A stretch of DNA of 64,000 nucleotides. It comes from Saussurea involucrata (lineage: Eukaryota; Streptophyta; Magnoliopsida; Asterales; Asteraceae). The notes beneath the pieces were generated by a model. The model searched no databases and was not told where the DNA came from. It saw only the letters and a program-made list of their open reading frames with translations. The translations under genes were made by a program, and so were the position numbers. Below, piece by piece: positions 11,642-22,626 of this stretch; within the stretch, counting starts at the first letter, position 1; every line of letters begins with the position of its first letter. The stretch spans positions 16,177,301 through 16,241,300 of the forward strand of contig CM066325.1 of assembly GCA_033807775.1 (NCBI GenBank), given 5' to 3'.

Positions 11642-11654
11642 GGCTCTGATACCA
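11642..11654 (-). promoter_or_regulatory. Second tRNA-Met primer-binding site, next to the Cassandra-like LTR
   Basis: The minus strand reads TGGTATCAGAGCC three bases after the end of the Cassandra-like LTR. It is a duplicate of the site at 12002-12014 and complementary to the 3' end of initiator tRNA-Met. Confidence 0.85.
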
Positions 11655-11657
11655 ACT

Positions 11658-11934
11658 TGTAACACCCCGCTTACCACGACACAATATTGTCCGCTTTGCC
11701 CCACTGGCTCACGGCTTTGTTCTTGGCGACCTGGCAAGGACTTCGCAAGGACTTCCCAGGAGGTCACCCATCCTGGTACTACTCCCACCCAAGCACGCTT
11801 AACCACAGAGTTCCCAAGGAACCCGCATGCTTGTGGCCCCAAAACGCGTTGTTGTCTGGTAAGGCCAAGGTTTACTAATATACCCAGCATCTCTCCTGTC
11901 CACGACCGATGTGGGATATGCCTAAGGTGTTACA
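11658..11934 (-). mobile_element. Cassandra-like LTR with embedded 5S rRNA sequence, fused into the Tekay leader
   Basis: This 277-bp unit starts TGTAACACC and ends GGTGTTACA. Its minus strand contains, at about 11748-11813, the 3' half of a plant 5S rRNA. The internal promoter box A (AAGCGTGCTTGGG, 11788-11800) and box C (GGATGGGTGACC, 11762-11773) are present, followed by CTCCTGGGAAGTCCT. LTRs with 5S rRNA and a tRNA-Met primer site are the hallmark of Cassandra TRIM elements. No target duplication flanks the unit (CAACT versus CCCCC), so it was probably not acquired by ordinary insertion. It is not a functional 5S gene, since the 5' half is missing or diverged. Confidence 0.85.
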
Positions 11935-12000
11935 CCCCCCCCCCCTAAGGGACTCATCGTCCTCGATGAGGTTTGCCCCACATCTCGAACGGCACAGGAG
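11935..12000 (-). other. Short Cassandra-like internal segment with G-run polypurine tract
   Basis: Read on the minus strand, this 66-bp segment follows the Tekay primer-binding site. It ends in CCTTAGGGGGGGGGG directly before the 5S-bearing LTR, which is where a TRIM polypurine tract belongs. Together with the flanking LTR it looks like the internal domain plus 3' LTR of a Cassandra element. Confidence 0.65.
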
Positions 12001-12001
12001 T

Positions 12002-12014
12002 GGCTCTGATACCA
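12002..12014 (-). promoter_or_regulatory. tRNA-Met primer-binding site of the Tekay element
   Basis: The minus strand carries TGGTATCAGAGCC two bases after the 5' LTR, which is complementary to initiator tRNA-Met. It primes minus-strand synthesis. Confidence 0.92.
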
Positions 12015-12016
12015 TT

Positions 12017-12842
12017 TGTAACACCCTAGATTTTTACCATAAGGTGCCACGTAAATTTCCTTAATAAAACATTTATTTACTCAAAACTTAAACACTAATA
12101 AAGTCGTATTACAGCGGAAGTCTCACAATAATTAAATCGTAAATTAAAATCCCAAAAATTAACCCGTCCCATACCGGGTTACAATACATAACATTTCATG
12201 TAATAAAATCTAGACATTTTATTCAAAAGAAGCTTGATGCATTTATCTCCTATGCGAGTCCTTTGCCTTTGTCCATCTTTGAACTTCCGGCCCCTGAGAT
12301 GCATACTAATAGTCAGCTTGATAAAGCTCAGTGAGTTCATGGTTTCATGCACAAATCATACGTCTCATCATGCATAAAACAAAAATACCCAAATGAAAAT
12401 AGTATGCACAATATTCAAGGCCCTTTTAAATAATAACGAGATCTCTTTAATCAAATCGTCGGGTTAGGGTCTTACTGTCGTCGGCGTTTCCCCGGGTTAT
12501 ACGGCTCTCCCTTGTCCGGTCACCCATCCCTAGGAGATGCCATCCCTTACGACGTATCAACCCATTCCCATACCCGACTAAAATAATGACCCATTTCACA
12601 CATGCTAAATAATGTTTAAAAAGACATATAAACAATTAGCATGCAACCATAATCACAATTCACATACATGTATCAAGCCCATAAACATGTATATAAAAAT
12701 AACATAATGCTCAAATAATTTTTACATAAGCATGCATCCCAGTTAAAGTCTCATGAAAACTCACCTTGACTTGGTGCGATTGCAATCGTCACTTGGTAGC
12801 TCTCGACCCTACACATACCGTAATAAATATTCTAATTATTCC

Positions 12843-12899
<57 letters not shown>

Positions 12900-14149
12900 A
12901 ACAACCTCCAAATTTCTTTTAGTTTCTGATTAATCTTTTAAGTGACAAGGATTTTCAACTTCTGACCCAATTGCAGTAGGTATAAGGAAGTATTAGATGT
13001 GTATGGATAAACATATAAATATATATAAAACTATCACGTCACCTCAGCCACCCCTCATAATATGTCTATATATATATATATATATTTTATCACATCAATC
13101 TCAACAAACCTCCAAGGACAAGGAAATTAATTCAAGGAATAAAATATAATTTCCTTTAATCTTATATCATCCTTTAAACTTTGCTGCAGGAATTGATATA
13201 TATATATATATATATATTCGTGTATATATATATATACCATGGAGGCATGGTCTTATGACCCATCTTCTTCACTTCTCCATCTTGCCCATAAGCCAAAAAG
13301 AAAGGATTGGCCACTGCCGTATTTAAGTTTCGAGCGATCGAATTTTGCTCGATCGTTTTGTGTTGATTTTTGTTTCTAACTCAGCCCTCTACAGTCATAT
13401 ATGTGTTCTTCGGATTAGTCGAGACTAACAGAGAACGACACAGTTTCGACCACCCCCAGTTTCACTACTACCGCTCGAGGTGACGACTATTATAAGCCTG
13501 CAGTTTTACGGTTGTTCTTGCAACTAAGTGACCTTGCCGACCTCATCGTTAAGTGGTTTTACATATTGATAAAATGTTAACCGAAACTTAAACGTAATAT
13601 ATTACCTGTGTCGTTACTTGAATGTCGAACGAAACTCGAACTCTCTCCCCCGACTTGCTGCCTCTTTCACCAGTTTTCTTTCTTCCTCCTATGGTCTGTG
13701 TATTTATATACGCCAATTTCTATATATTTTTGGAATGAAGAACTTTGCTCCCTAATATAATAAATTTGATTTACCTATAATTTGGCAAGTGGAATCACAC
13801 CACTGATTTTGCCAAACTTTCTGTAGTAATCATTTTCTTTTTAAATTTTCTTTCCTCAACAGTGCGAACCATGTATTTGCGTATAGAGAAAAGAAAATTA
13901 TGGAGGTAATATATACATGTATATACACCTTCCATGTATATATATATCCCATTTCTCTTGCTTATTATACCACCAAAACTTCCAAGATTTCCAATATCAT
14001 TTAGTATCAAACGACACCCATAATGATAATAATAATTATTATTAGTAGTAATAGTAATAATAATAATAAGTAACAATCACAATAATAAACGAACCCTCTA
14101 GTCATTAATATCATACTTATTTCAAAATGCCTTTATTTTGGGTGTTACA
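12017..14149 (-). repeat. 5' LTR of the Tekay element
   Basis: This is the partner of 3600-5711, with the same TGTAACACC/GGTGTTACA ends. It should hold the promoter and polyadenylation signals for the minus-strand transcript. Several TA-rich microsatellites occur within it. The longest (12846-12894) is about twice as long as in the other LTR. Confidence 0.96.
12846..12894. repeat. (TA)n microsatellite
   Basis: This is a pure TA run of about 49 bp. The corresponding run in the other LTR (4429-4453) is 25 bp, so it changed length after insertion or was collapsed or extended in assembly. Confidence 0.9.
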
Positions 14150-14154
14150 GTGGA

Positions 14155-14452
14155 GGTGACGATGGTGGGCTCGTTCGGTCGGTCGGCGGAGGTGGCGGCG
14201 GTGATGGTCTGAATCGCCATAGTTGACGACGACGAGCTGAGGGCTTGTGTCTCTGCTACCACTGAAGCATTTGATGATGGTGGCTTCTGCGGGTGTGACG
14301 ACAGTGGTGGAAATGGCGAGGAGGAGCTCGGCGGCGGTGTTGACGATGATTGGTGACGATGGTGGTCCGGGTGTGGTGGTGGTAGAGGCGCGGCGCAGGG
14401 ATTGCCGCGTCGGTCTTCCCGGTATGTGAACCAGAGCCTTCTTTCGAGCCAT
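14155..14452 (-). CDS. Small basic ORF downstream of Athila pol, interrupted by the Tekay insertion
   Basis: From the ATG at 14452 (MARKKALVHIPGRP...) the minus strand stays open to the Tekay insertion. Before that insertion the frame would have met a TGA two codons past the target site, giving a product of about 100 residues. The product is rich in Arg, Thr, Ser and Ala and has no recognisable domain. It sits where Athila elements often carry a third ORF (env-like position), but it has no membrane segment, so I do not call it env. It could also be chance coding in G+C-rich sequence. Confidence 0.35.
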
Positions 14453-15002
14453 GGGTGGGAGAGAAATGTAGAGCTCTTGTGAGGTTGTGTTGATTTTAGT
14501 TGGGTTTATGTGGGGAAGAAGACAAAAGGGTTTTTTTGAATTTTTCTTGTAATTTCTGAAAATGCTTCCCATCCACACATTTCAGCATGTTTTTAAATTT
14601 TAAAGACTTTGCTAAACTCCCATTGGACTAAATCTTTACCTTTTGGATTATAAATTTTTTAAAAGATTTTGTTAGCCCAAGGTTTTACAACTGGACAAAC
14701 TCTCCCAAGTACAACACAATCTTTAAACAAAATTCTCATGGTACAAGTAAATGAGTGGACTTTGTACTATGAAAAGCTCCATTTTCTGCATGCACCCTTA
14801 ACTTTTGTTTTCTTAAAAACCAGCCCCAAACTTTACCAGAAAATTACACTTCTCCCCCTCCAAACTTACCTGTTCGAACTTAAGGACTGCGGGCACAGCG
14901 TGTCCACAGCGGGCAGACCTGCACTTTGATTGTGAAAAATAAAATAACACAACAGCTAAGAAACAATATTTACACTATGTACACGATGGTTCTTGCCACA
15001 GA
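14453..15002 (-). other. Athila non-coding spacer between pol and the downstream ORF
   Basis: This is AT-rich DNA with no supported gene. Short plus-strand ORFs here are antisense to the element and lack any family signature. Confidence 0.6.
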
Positions 15003-18000
15003 TTATTCGTTACTACCCGTGGGTATGGGCACTTCATTTGGAATAAAGTGCTTGACTCGGTGACCGTTAACCCGGAAAGTGCTTCCATCTTGTGGGTTAA
15101 TTAAATCGACTGTTCCAAACTTACCGACATCCGCAATGGTAAATGGTCCCGACCAACGTGATTTTAACTTTCCGGGAAACAACTTCAACCTCGAGTTAAA
15201 AAGGAGTACTTGCTGATTTTTCTCAAAATTTCTTTTGTTAATACGCCGATCATGCCATACTTTTGTTTTTTCTTTATAAAGTTTGGCGTTCTCGTAGGCA
15301 TGATGGCGTATTTCCTCTAACTCGTTTAGTTGGAGTTTTCTCTTCTTTCCGGCCACTTCTTCATTGAGGTTTAATTCTTTCACGGCCCAAAATGCTTTGT
15401 ACTCAAGTTCCAAGGGTAAATGACATGCTTTGCCAAAAACCAGTTTATATGGTGACAATCCTAGTGGCGTTTTAAAAGCTGTTCTATAAGCCCAAAGCGC
15501 GTCATCCAACTTAAGGGACCAATCCTTTCTATCGGGTTTTACCACTTTTTCCAAAATCGATTTTATTTCCCGATTTGAAAGTTCGGCAAGCCCGTTTGTT
15601 TGCGGGTGGTATGCCGTTGATACCTTATGATGGATGTTGTATTTGCTCAAAACTGTGCTTAACATCTTGTTAACAAAATGAGTTCCCTCGTCACTAATTA
15701 AAGAGCGAGGTGTTCCAAAACGAACAAAGATGTTTTTATGCAAAAAGTTAATCACAGTTTTAGCATCATTTCTTGGACACGCAATGGCTTCTATCCATTT
15801 TGAAACATAATCAACTGCCACCAAAATATACTGATTATTAAAGGACATAGGAAATGGTCCCATAAAGTCGATGCCCCAAACATCAAAAAGTTCGACTTCC
15901 AAAATATTATTTAAGGGCATCTCGTTTCGTTGGGACAAATTCCCGGTCCTTTGGCATTCGTCACAACTCTTTACGAACTCAAATGAATCTTTAAAAATTG
16001 ACGGCCAAAAGAAACCACATTGAAGAATTTTTGCGGCCGTTCGTTGACCACCAAAATGGCCCCCGTAAGGTGAAGCGTGACAATCCCGCAAAATACTTTT
16101 TATTTCAAAATCCGGAACGCATTTCCTCAAAATTTGGTCCGATCCTAATTTATACAAAAAAGGATCATCCCAAAAATATTGTTTACAATCATGAAGAAAC
16201 TTTTTAAACTTTTGCGCGTTCATGTGGTATGGCCTAATTCCACTTGCAAGATAATTTGCAATATCGGCATACCATGGCAATTCCTTTTCAACATGTTGTA
16301 TGGCTAAAATACGTTCATCCGGAAAAACTTCTTTGATTTCATGTTTTCCCCCACTTGACACGTTCATTTCGATTCTTGAAAGATGATCGGCAACTTGATT
16401 ATTGACTCCTTTTCTATCAACTATCTCTATGTCAAATTCTTGTAAAAGAAGAACCCAACGGATAAGCCTTGGCTTAGCGTCGGTTTTGTTAAAAAGATAC
16501 TTGATAGCGGAGTGGTCCGTATGAACAACGACTTTTGTGCCGATCAAATAAGAACGAAAACGGTCAAAAGCAAATACTACGGCAAGTAACTCTTTCTCGG
16601 TTGTTGTATAATTTATTTGAGCTTCGATAAGAGTTTTACTTGCGTAGTAAATGGGGTGAAAAATCTTTTCTTTCTTTTGTCCCAAAACGGCACCTACCGC
16701 CCAATCACTAGCATCGCACATTACCTCAAAAGGTTTTGTCCAATCCGGTGCTATTACAATAGGTGCAGAGACAAGAGCTTCTTTAATTGTTGAAAAAGCC
16801 GTTTTGCATTCGGAAGTAAAATCAAAGGTTTGGTCAACATGCAGTAAATTACACAACGGTTTCGCAATTTTAGAAAAATCTTTTATAAAGCGTCGGTAAA
16901 ATCCCGCATGTCCCAAAAAACTTCTAATGCCTTTAACCGAAGTAGGTTCGGGTAATTGCATTATTACTTCTAATTTAGCCTTATCAACTTCCAAACCTTG
17001 TTTAGAAACCATATGACCCAACACAATTCCCTCTTGAACCATAAAATGACATTTTTCCCAATTCAAGATTAAATCGTGCGTTTCACATCTTTCTAAACTT
17101 TTTCTCAAGTTATCAAGACAATTATCAAACGATGTCCCAATTACCGAAAAATCATCCATGAAAACTTCCATGGTATCCTCAACCATGTCCGAAAAAATAG
17201 ACATCATGCAACGTTGAAAAGTCGCGGGAGCATTGCACAACCCAAATGGCATTCGCCGAAAAGCAAAAGTTCCGAAAGGACACGTGAAAGTTGTTTTTTC
17301 TTGATCCTCGGGAGCTATGTGAATTTGATTATAGCCCGAGTATCCATCCAAAAAGCAATAAAATTCTTTTCCGGCCAATCGATCTAGCATTTGGTCTATA
17401 AAAGGCAAAGGAAAATGGTCTTTTTTCGTGGCTAGGTTCAATTGCCTATAATCCATGCATATTCTCCACCCGGTGACAGTCCTAGTAGGGATGAGTTCAT
17501 TTTTCTCATTTTTTATAACCGTGGTTCCTCCCTTTTTAGGAACGCATTGCACCGGGCTAACCCAACCACTACTTGAAATGGGGTAAATAATACCCGCATC
17601 AAGCCATTTCAAAATTTCTTTCTTAACGACCTCTTTCATGATGGGATTTAGTCGTCTTTGTGGTTGCACTTTGCCAATACTATTTTCTTCCAAAATATTC
17701 TTATGTTGGCAAATGGATGGACTAATTCCCTTAATATCCGCTAAGGTCCAACCTATGGCTCTCTTGTGACTTTTCAACAATCTTAACAATTTTTCCTCTT
17801 GGTCATCACTTAACTTGGAAGAAATAATTACGGGTAATTTTTCTTCCTCCATGAGATAAGCATACTTAAGGTGACTCGGGAGAGGTTTTAAGTCTAAGTC
17901 CGGAGCCTTAAGAATTGATGGCATTTGTGGAGGTCGATCATTAAAATCTAAATGTTCAAAAGCATCTATAACCTCTATCAAATCTTCTTCCGAAACATCA

Positions 18001-19914
18001 TCTTCCAAGCCTATAATTGGTTCTTCATAAAAGTCTCCTAAAAGGCTAGGCTCAAAATCATCACCTAAAGTTTCAATGGCGGAACAATCTTCTAAATCAC
18101 CGGTGAATTTTAGTGACTTAAAGACGTTGAAGGTTATTTGTTGGTCATTCACTCGCATGGTTAGCTCACCTTTTTGGACATCAATTAAAGTTCGGCCGGT
18201 CGCAAGAAAAGGTCTTCCTAGGATAATGGGAATATTCTTATCTGCCTCAAAGTCCAAAACTAGAAAATCGGCCGGAAAAATGAATTTATCAACTTTGACC
18301 AAAATATCTTCAATTTTTCCTTTCGGATAAGCAATGGATCTATCCGCGAGTTGCAAAGTGACAGTAGTGGGTCTTACTTCACCAATTCCTAACTTGTTAA
18401 AAATTGACAAGGGCATGAGATTTATGCTTGCACCCAAGTCACATAGTGCATTTCCGACCTCTTGACCGCCAATGGAACATGGGATGGTAAAACTTCCCGG
18501 GTCCTTGAGTTTCGGAGGGATTTTACAAGTAAGAATTGCACTACATTCCTTGGTTAAAGCAACCGTCTCATATTCTCCTAGTCTTCTCTTTTTGTTGAGA
18601 ATGTCTTTTAAAAACTTAACATAGTTTGCCATTTGCTCGAGAGCTTCTACCAAAGGAATGTTAATATGGAGTTGCTTGAAAACGTCTAAAAACTTTTTAA
18701 ACTGAACATCCATCTTTTTATCTTTAAATCTTTCAGGAAAAGGCAACTCACGTAGATCCAAGCTTGTTTGCTTTTTGCTGGGTGTAGGCACAGGATGCTC
18801 GGCATTTTTGACAGCAGCGGACGGATCTGCTGTTGTAGACACAAAAACAGGGTCCTGCGGTTTTTCAACAGTAGAGAACAGTCCAGGAAAATTTTCTCTA
18901 TCGAAAAGATGTGATTCTTTTTGCATATTAGGTGTGGTAGGAGATTGATCGTTTTTACGCGAGTCCTCTACGTTACCTATTTCCATTATGCTTATGGCCT
19001 TGACATGTTCCTTGTGTGGTCCTTTTGGGTTCTCGGTGTCACTAGGCAAAGTCCCTTGTGGTCTATTTTTGAGCTCGGTCGCAAATTGACCAAGTTGGGT
19101 CTCAAACCCTCTCAAGGTTGCATTGGTTTGGTTTATAAAACCTTTAAGTAACGATTCGAGTGAACCGTTACCTTCCGATGCATTTTGTTGCCTAGGAGCA
19201 TGCGATTGTGAAGATTGACCATGTTGGTAATTGGACTGTTGGTTTTGGTAAAATCCCGGGGGATTTTGTGGTCGGTTTTGCGGTTGACTTGCCCCGGGGG
19301 GTTGAAGTCCTTGATTTCCCGACCAAGAGAAGTTCGGGTGATTCCGCCAATTCGGGTTATAAGTTTGAGAAAATGGGCTATTTCTAGCATTTCCCAAATA
19401 ATTTACCGAGACGGGATTTCCCGGACAATTCTCATAATTATGATTTTTCCCACAAAATGCACACGACTCATTAATAGCTTGAGCTTGGTTTTTCTCTCCA
19501 TTGATGTTTAAATTATTTTTCACCAAGTTAGTCAAAGCTATAATTTGCGCATTTAAAGAAGAGATGGCATCAATTTCATGAACTCCCGATGCATTTGGCG
19601 TGGTGATGGCACGAGTGTTTTGCCAATCGGTGTTATTGTTGGCAACTTTTTCTAAAATCTCAAATGCCTCGTTGTAAGTTTTTGAAACAAAAGCACCACC
19701 CGCCGTAGCATCGAGAATAATTTTAGCAGCATTAGAAAGACCATTATAAAATGTTTCTAATTGGATGCAATAAGGAATTCCATGATGAGGACATTTTCGA
19801 ATTAAATCTTTAAATCTTTCCCATGCATCCGAGACTGCCTCGTCATTCTCTTGTCGAAAGTTCATGATATCGTGCCTAAGCTTTACATTTCTAGTTGGAG
19901 GAAAATATTTTTTT
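15003..19914 (-). CDS. pol: Athila-type Gag (C-terminal part)-Pol polyprotein
   Basis: The frame is open from the gag frameshift near 19914 to the stop at 15003. The first ATG in this frame is at 19865. A single CCHC-like knuckle (CAFCGKNHNYENC) lies near residue 132 from that ATG. The protease has CDLGASINLMP near 473. The reverse transcriptase starts near 800 and carries FMDDFSVIG near 900. RNase H has CDASDWAVGA near 1047. The integrase HHCC finger spans about 1263-1308, and the acidic residues lie near 1335 (GIDFMGP), 1388 (SDEGTHF) and 1425 (NGLAELSNRE). The DLGA protease motif and FMDD RT motif are Athila features. All catalytic motifs look intact, so the only visible defect is the frameshift upstream in gag. 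Confidence 0.92.
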
Positions 19915-20424
19915 TAAAAACTTTTCGGCTAAACTCGACCAAGTTTCGATGGATTCCGGTGGTTGAGAATTTAGCCATGCTTTAGCTCTATCCCTTAACG
20001 TGTAAGTGAAGAGTGTCAAACGTAAGGCTTCCGGTGTTACGCCGGGAATGCGAAAATGATCCGTCATTTCTATAAATGATTTTAAATGAGAGTGCGGATC
20101 CTCCGAAGGTAATCCTCCAAATTGACCCATTGCTTGGATCATTTGAAACATTACGGGTTCGGGTTTAAAAGCTTGTGCATTCATGTTGGGCCTAATAATA
20201 CCCGACTTTAATTGCTCAAATTCGGGTGTTGCATAGTCCCTTATTTTCCTATCTTTACTATCGGCAATACCTACCGTCGGTTCAACCGGTGGGGGTGGCG
20301 GCGGAGCTGCCATGTTTCGGTTTAAAGGTGGTGGGTTTTGCCGATTACCTCTTCTACGTCTAGCAATAGTTCTTTCGATTTCGTTATCAAGAGGTAAAAG
20401 CTCTCCGCGTTGCAACCGTGGCAT
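19891..20424 (-). pseudogene. gag: Athila-type Gag N-terminal part, cut by a frameshift
   Basis: From the ATG at 20424 (MPRLQRGELLPLDNE) the ORF encodes an Arg-rich segment, a proline run, and the first half of the retrotransposon Gag domain, ending in the conserved WSSLAEKFL. It then hits a stop at 19891. The continuing Gag sequence (KYFPPTRN) is found in the next frame, entered through a run of eight A on the minus strand near 19912-19919. This looks like a one-base insertion in a homopolymer, although slippage during expression cannot be excluded. An in-frame extension upstream to 20460 has no ATG. Confidence 0.85.
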
Positions 20425-20506
20425 ACAACACGAAGACGGTGTTTTTGAAACAAGTGACACAGGCTCAAGTGATTATTCAATATCTCAGGATCTATGATCG
20501 CGCCAG

Positions 20507-20524
20507 TCCCCGGCAACGGCGTCA
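20507..20524 (-). promoter_or_regulatory. tRNA-Asp-type primer-binding site of the Athila element
   Basis: The minus strand reads TGACGCCGTTGCCGGGGA six bases after the 5' LTR. This differs by one base from the site usual in Athila/Tat elements, which is complementary to the 3' end of tRNA-Asp. Confidence 0.8.
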
Positions 20525-20530
20525 AAAACT

Positions 20531-21998
20531 TGATAGCAGAAAATCGTATGGTCACAATGTACCCACAGAGGGGGTGCAAGTATACACCACAACTGTGATC
20601 GCTATAAGTAATAAAAATGGCAAGTATTTGCCAAGTATCGATCCCACAAGGACTGAACTACTGAGAATCAGAGAATGTCACGAACTTCTTTTCACAAGTC
20701 TCGGTTTGAAAATATTGTTGGTTTGTTGAAAAATAATTAAACTCTTGAATAATTAAAAAAATGGGTATGGATGTGAATTCCCTTGAGATTTTTGTAGTAA
20801 CGAAATGGTTAGTTGCTTTGTAGGACGAAATATTTATAAAAAGCCCGATCTCTCGAAATGAATGCGATTTATAGACCGGTCCTACAAAGTTTCCATAAAA
20901 TTTCCATTGTTACCACTCTCGATTTCGCCGAATTAATTAAGTTTGACTCTAAACGTCAAGTTCTACCAATATGGAGATTTACACCCAAATCTCTTTGTGA
21001 TATAAATCTCGACCGGCGTTTGAACCTTAATAATTCATACAAAACCCGCCTCTCGACGTGGTTATCAAAGACTCTCTCAAATCTTTGTGCATCACTTAAG
21101 CCGTATGTCAAATCCGCCCCTCTCGAGGTCTAAGATCTAATATTAACACATAAAAGTGATCGGCTTATCTGCGTTGAGTTTAAGTCCCGACTCAAGTGAC
21201 CAATCTCGAGAGTTCGTAACAAATGGCCACACCCAAGTGTTGCCTACTAGTCTCAAGTTTATTCACATCCACACCCGAGGGGTGCTTAGCTCATAATTAA
21301 ATTAAACGACATAATAATATAAAAGAAATGCATAATAATTACTTGCATAAAATTAAAGATGCGATGGAATTTAAAGTACAATGCAAGAAATTAACTAGAA
21401 CTAATTAAAAGCTAGATAACTATTAACTAGAAAGCAATAAATTGTTAACTAATAAATCAAGTAAAAGCTAGAGAATTAAATTAACTACTACAAAGCTCTT
21501 AAATTAAGCAAGAAGAAATTAACTATGTCAAAGCAAATAAAGAAAGCTGGAAATTTTGATGCTTTCCAAATGATGCTGGAAGATGATGCTGGAAGATGAT
21601 GCCAAATGATCCCAAGTCTTCTTCTTTTATAGCTTTGAGATTGTGTAATACCCAATGGTTAAAACCCAATACCACCACTTCAGCCCCTGGTTTTGCTGAG
21701 CTCTGCTGTCCAAGAATGCCAGCCCATAGTTGTCCTTTATTACCCAGTTAAAAGCTTTGTCCACTGGGTAAAAGTATTATCCGCCCTGCCCACAGTGAGC
21801 ACACGCTGCCCACAGTGGGCACATTCTGTCCATTGTCCGAGAGTGCAGAAAAATCCCAAGAAAATTAAACTTTTGAAACAGATCATCCTTTTTCCACATT
21901 TTAGACCAAACGAAGGGGAAAGAAGCAAAGTGGGTATAAAAATGATATATAATCCTAGAAAAAGAGTAATAATAAACTCTCAAAAATGAGAGTTATCA
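20531..21998 (-). repeat. 5' LTR of the Athila-type element
   Basis: This is the partner of 1090-2557, 1468 bp, starting TGATAGC and ending GTTATCA and followed by the TSD ATAAC. It should contain the promoter for the minus-strand transcript. Confidence 0.95.
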
Positions 21999-22003
21999 AT
22001 AAC

Positions 22004-22626
22004 TTATCATTGACACTTTACTTTCGACCCGAAATCGCCCTCTCGGCCTTATAATAATTGCTACATCTGCATTTCATGGCTCCCATACTCAACCATGTCA
22101 TACTAATTCTGTATTAACCAATCATCTCATACTCTATCTCTGTACCTATCAAATCACCTATTAAAGATTGCTTTGGCAGACTTTCATGAGTCCCACCAAT
22201 TTCCAGGTTGTCCTTCAAAACCCCAATCATATACTGCTCTGTCCTTTAAAGGACCTTGGTGATAAATTCACCATCACTTTACTATAACTTATAGAGATAA
22301 CCATGCGAAATGATTATGCACCTACATACATACAACAACGTACTTTACCGATCGTTAGTCACTGTAACAATTCAGAAATAGACATGCTCGTGTAACAATG
22401 TATTCATAATAACAGTAGCTAATTGTAATTGTGAACATATCATACAGGAGAATTCCCATTATCATTGTCATAGCACTAATTTCACGTATTTCCGTTAACT
22501 CTAAGACTATCCCGTCTTAACACTTCTACCCATATTTCACATATCATAACCTACTACGTCTCGGCTTAAGTCTAAGTATCTCATCAGCATACTTAGTTCG
22601 CTTAAACTAGTGCTCTGATACCATAT
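22004..22626 (-). other. E0 internal region next to its 5' LTR, with primer-binding site
   Basis: This is non-coding. Read on the minus strand, the tRNA-Met primer-binding site (TGGTATCAGAGCA, 22611-22623) follows the LTR by three bases. The stretch 22004-22140 continues position 1084 without a gap and matches the minus strand of about 47480-47650. Confidence 0.75.

Larger units (their letters stand above)
3595..14154 (-). mobile_element. Young Tekay/Del-type chromovirus nested in the Athila element (TSD GTGGA)
   Basis: The LTRs at 3600-5711 and 12017-14149 are flanked by GTGGA at 3595-3599 and 14150-14154. They are essentially identical apart from the lengths of TA and AAT microsatellites, so this is the youngest insertion in the nest. 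On the minus strand the order is 5' LTR, tRNA-Met primer-binding site (12002-12014), a 5S-bearing Cassandra-like segment, a coiled-coil ORF, an intact gag-pol ORF with a chromodomain tail, polypurine tract and 3' LTR. The coding region has no stop or frameshift, so this copy could be autonomous. Confidence 0.95.
1085..22003 (-). mobile_element. Athila-type Ty3/gypsy retrotransposon with 5-bp TSD, split by a nested Tekay element
   Basis: Two 1468-bp LTRs (1090-2557 and 20531-21998) are flanked by the direct repeat ATAAC (1085-1089 and 21999-22003). The LTRs differ by only about five bases by eye, so the insertion is young. On the minus strand the order is 5' LTR, tRNA-Asp-type primer-binding site (20507-20524), gag, pol, a short extra ORF, a long 3' non-coding region, polypurine tract and 3' LTR. 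The protease motif DLGAS and the RT motif FMDDF are typical of the Athila/Tat branch. A Tekay element sits between pol and the 3' LTR. One frameshift in gag makes this copy non-autonomous as read. Confidence 0.92.

Noticed and set aside
11748..11813. Functional 5S rRNA gene
   Set aside because: Only the 3' half is recognisable and it is embedded in an LTR with TG...CA ends, so it is a Cassandra-like LTR rather than a 5S gene.
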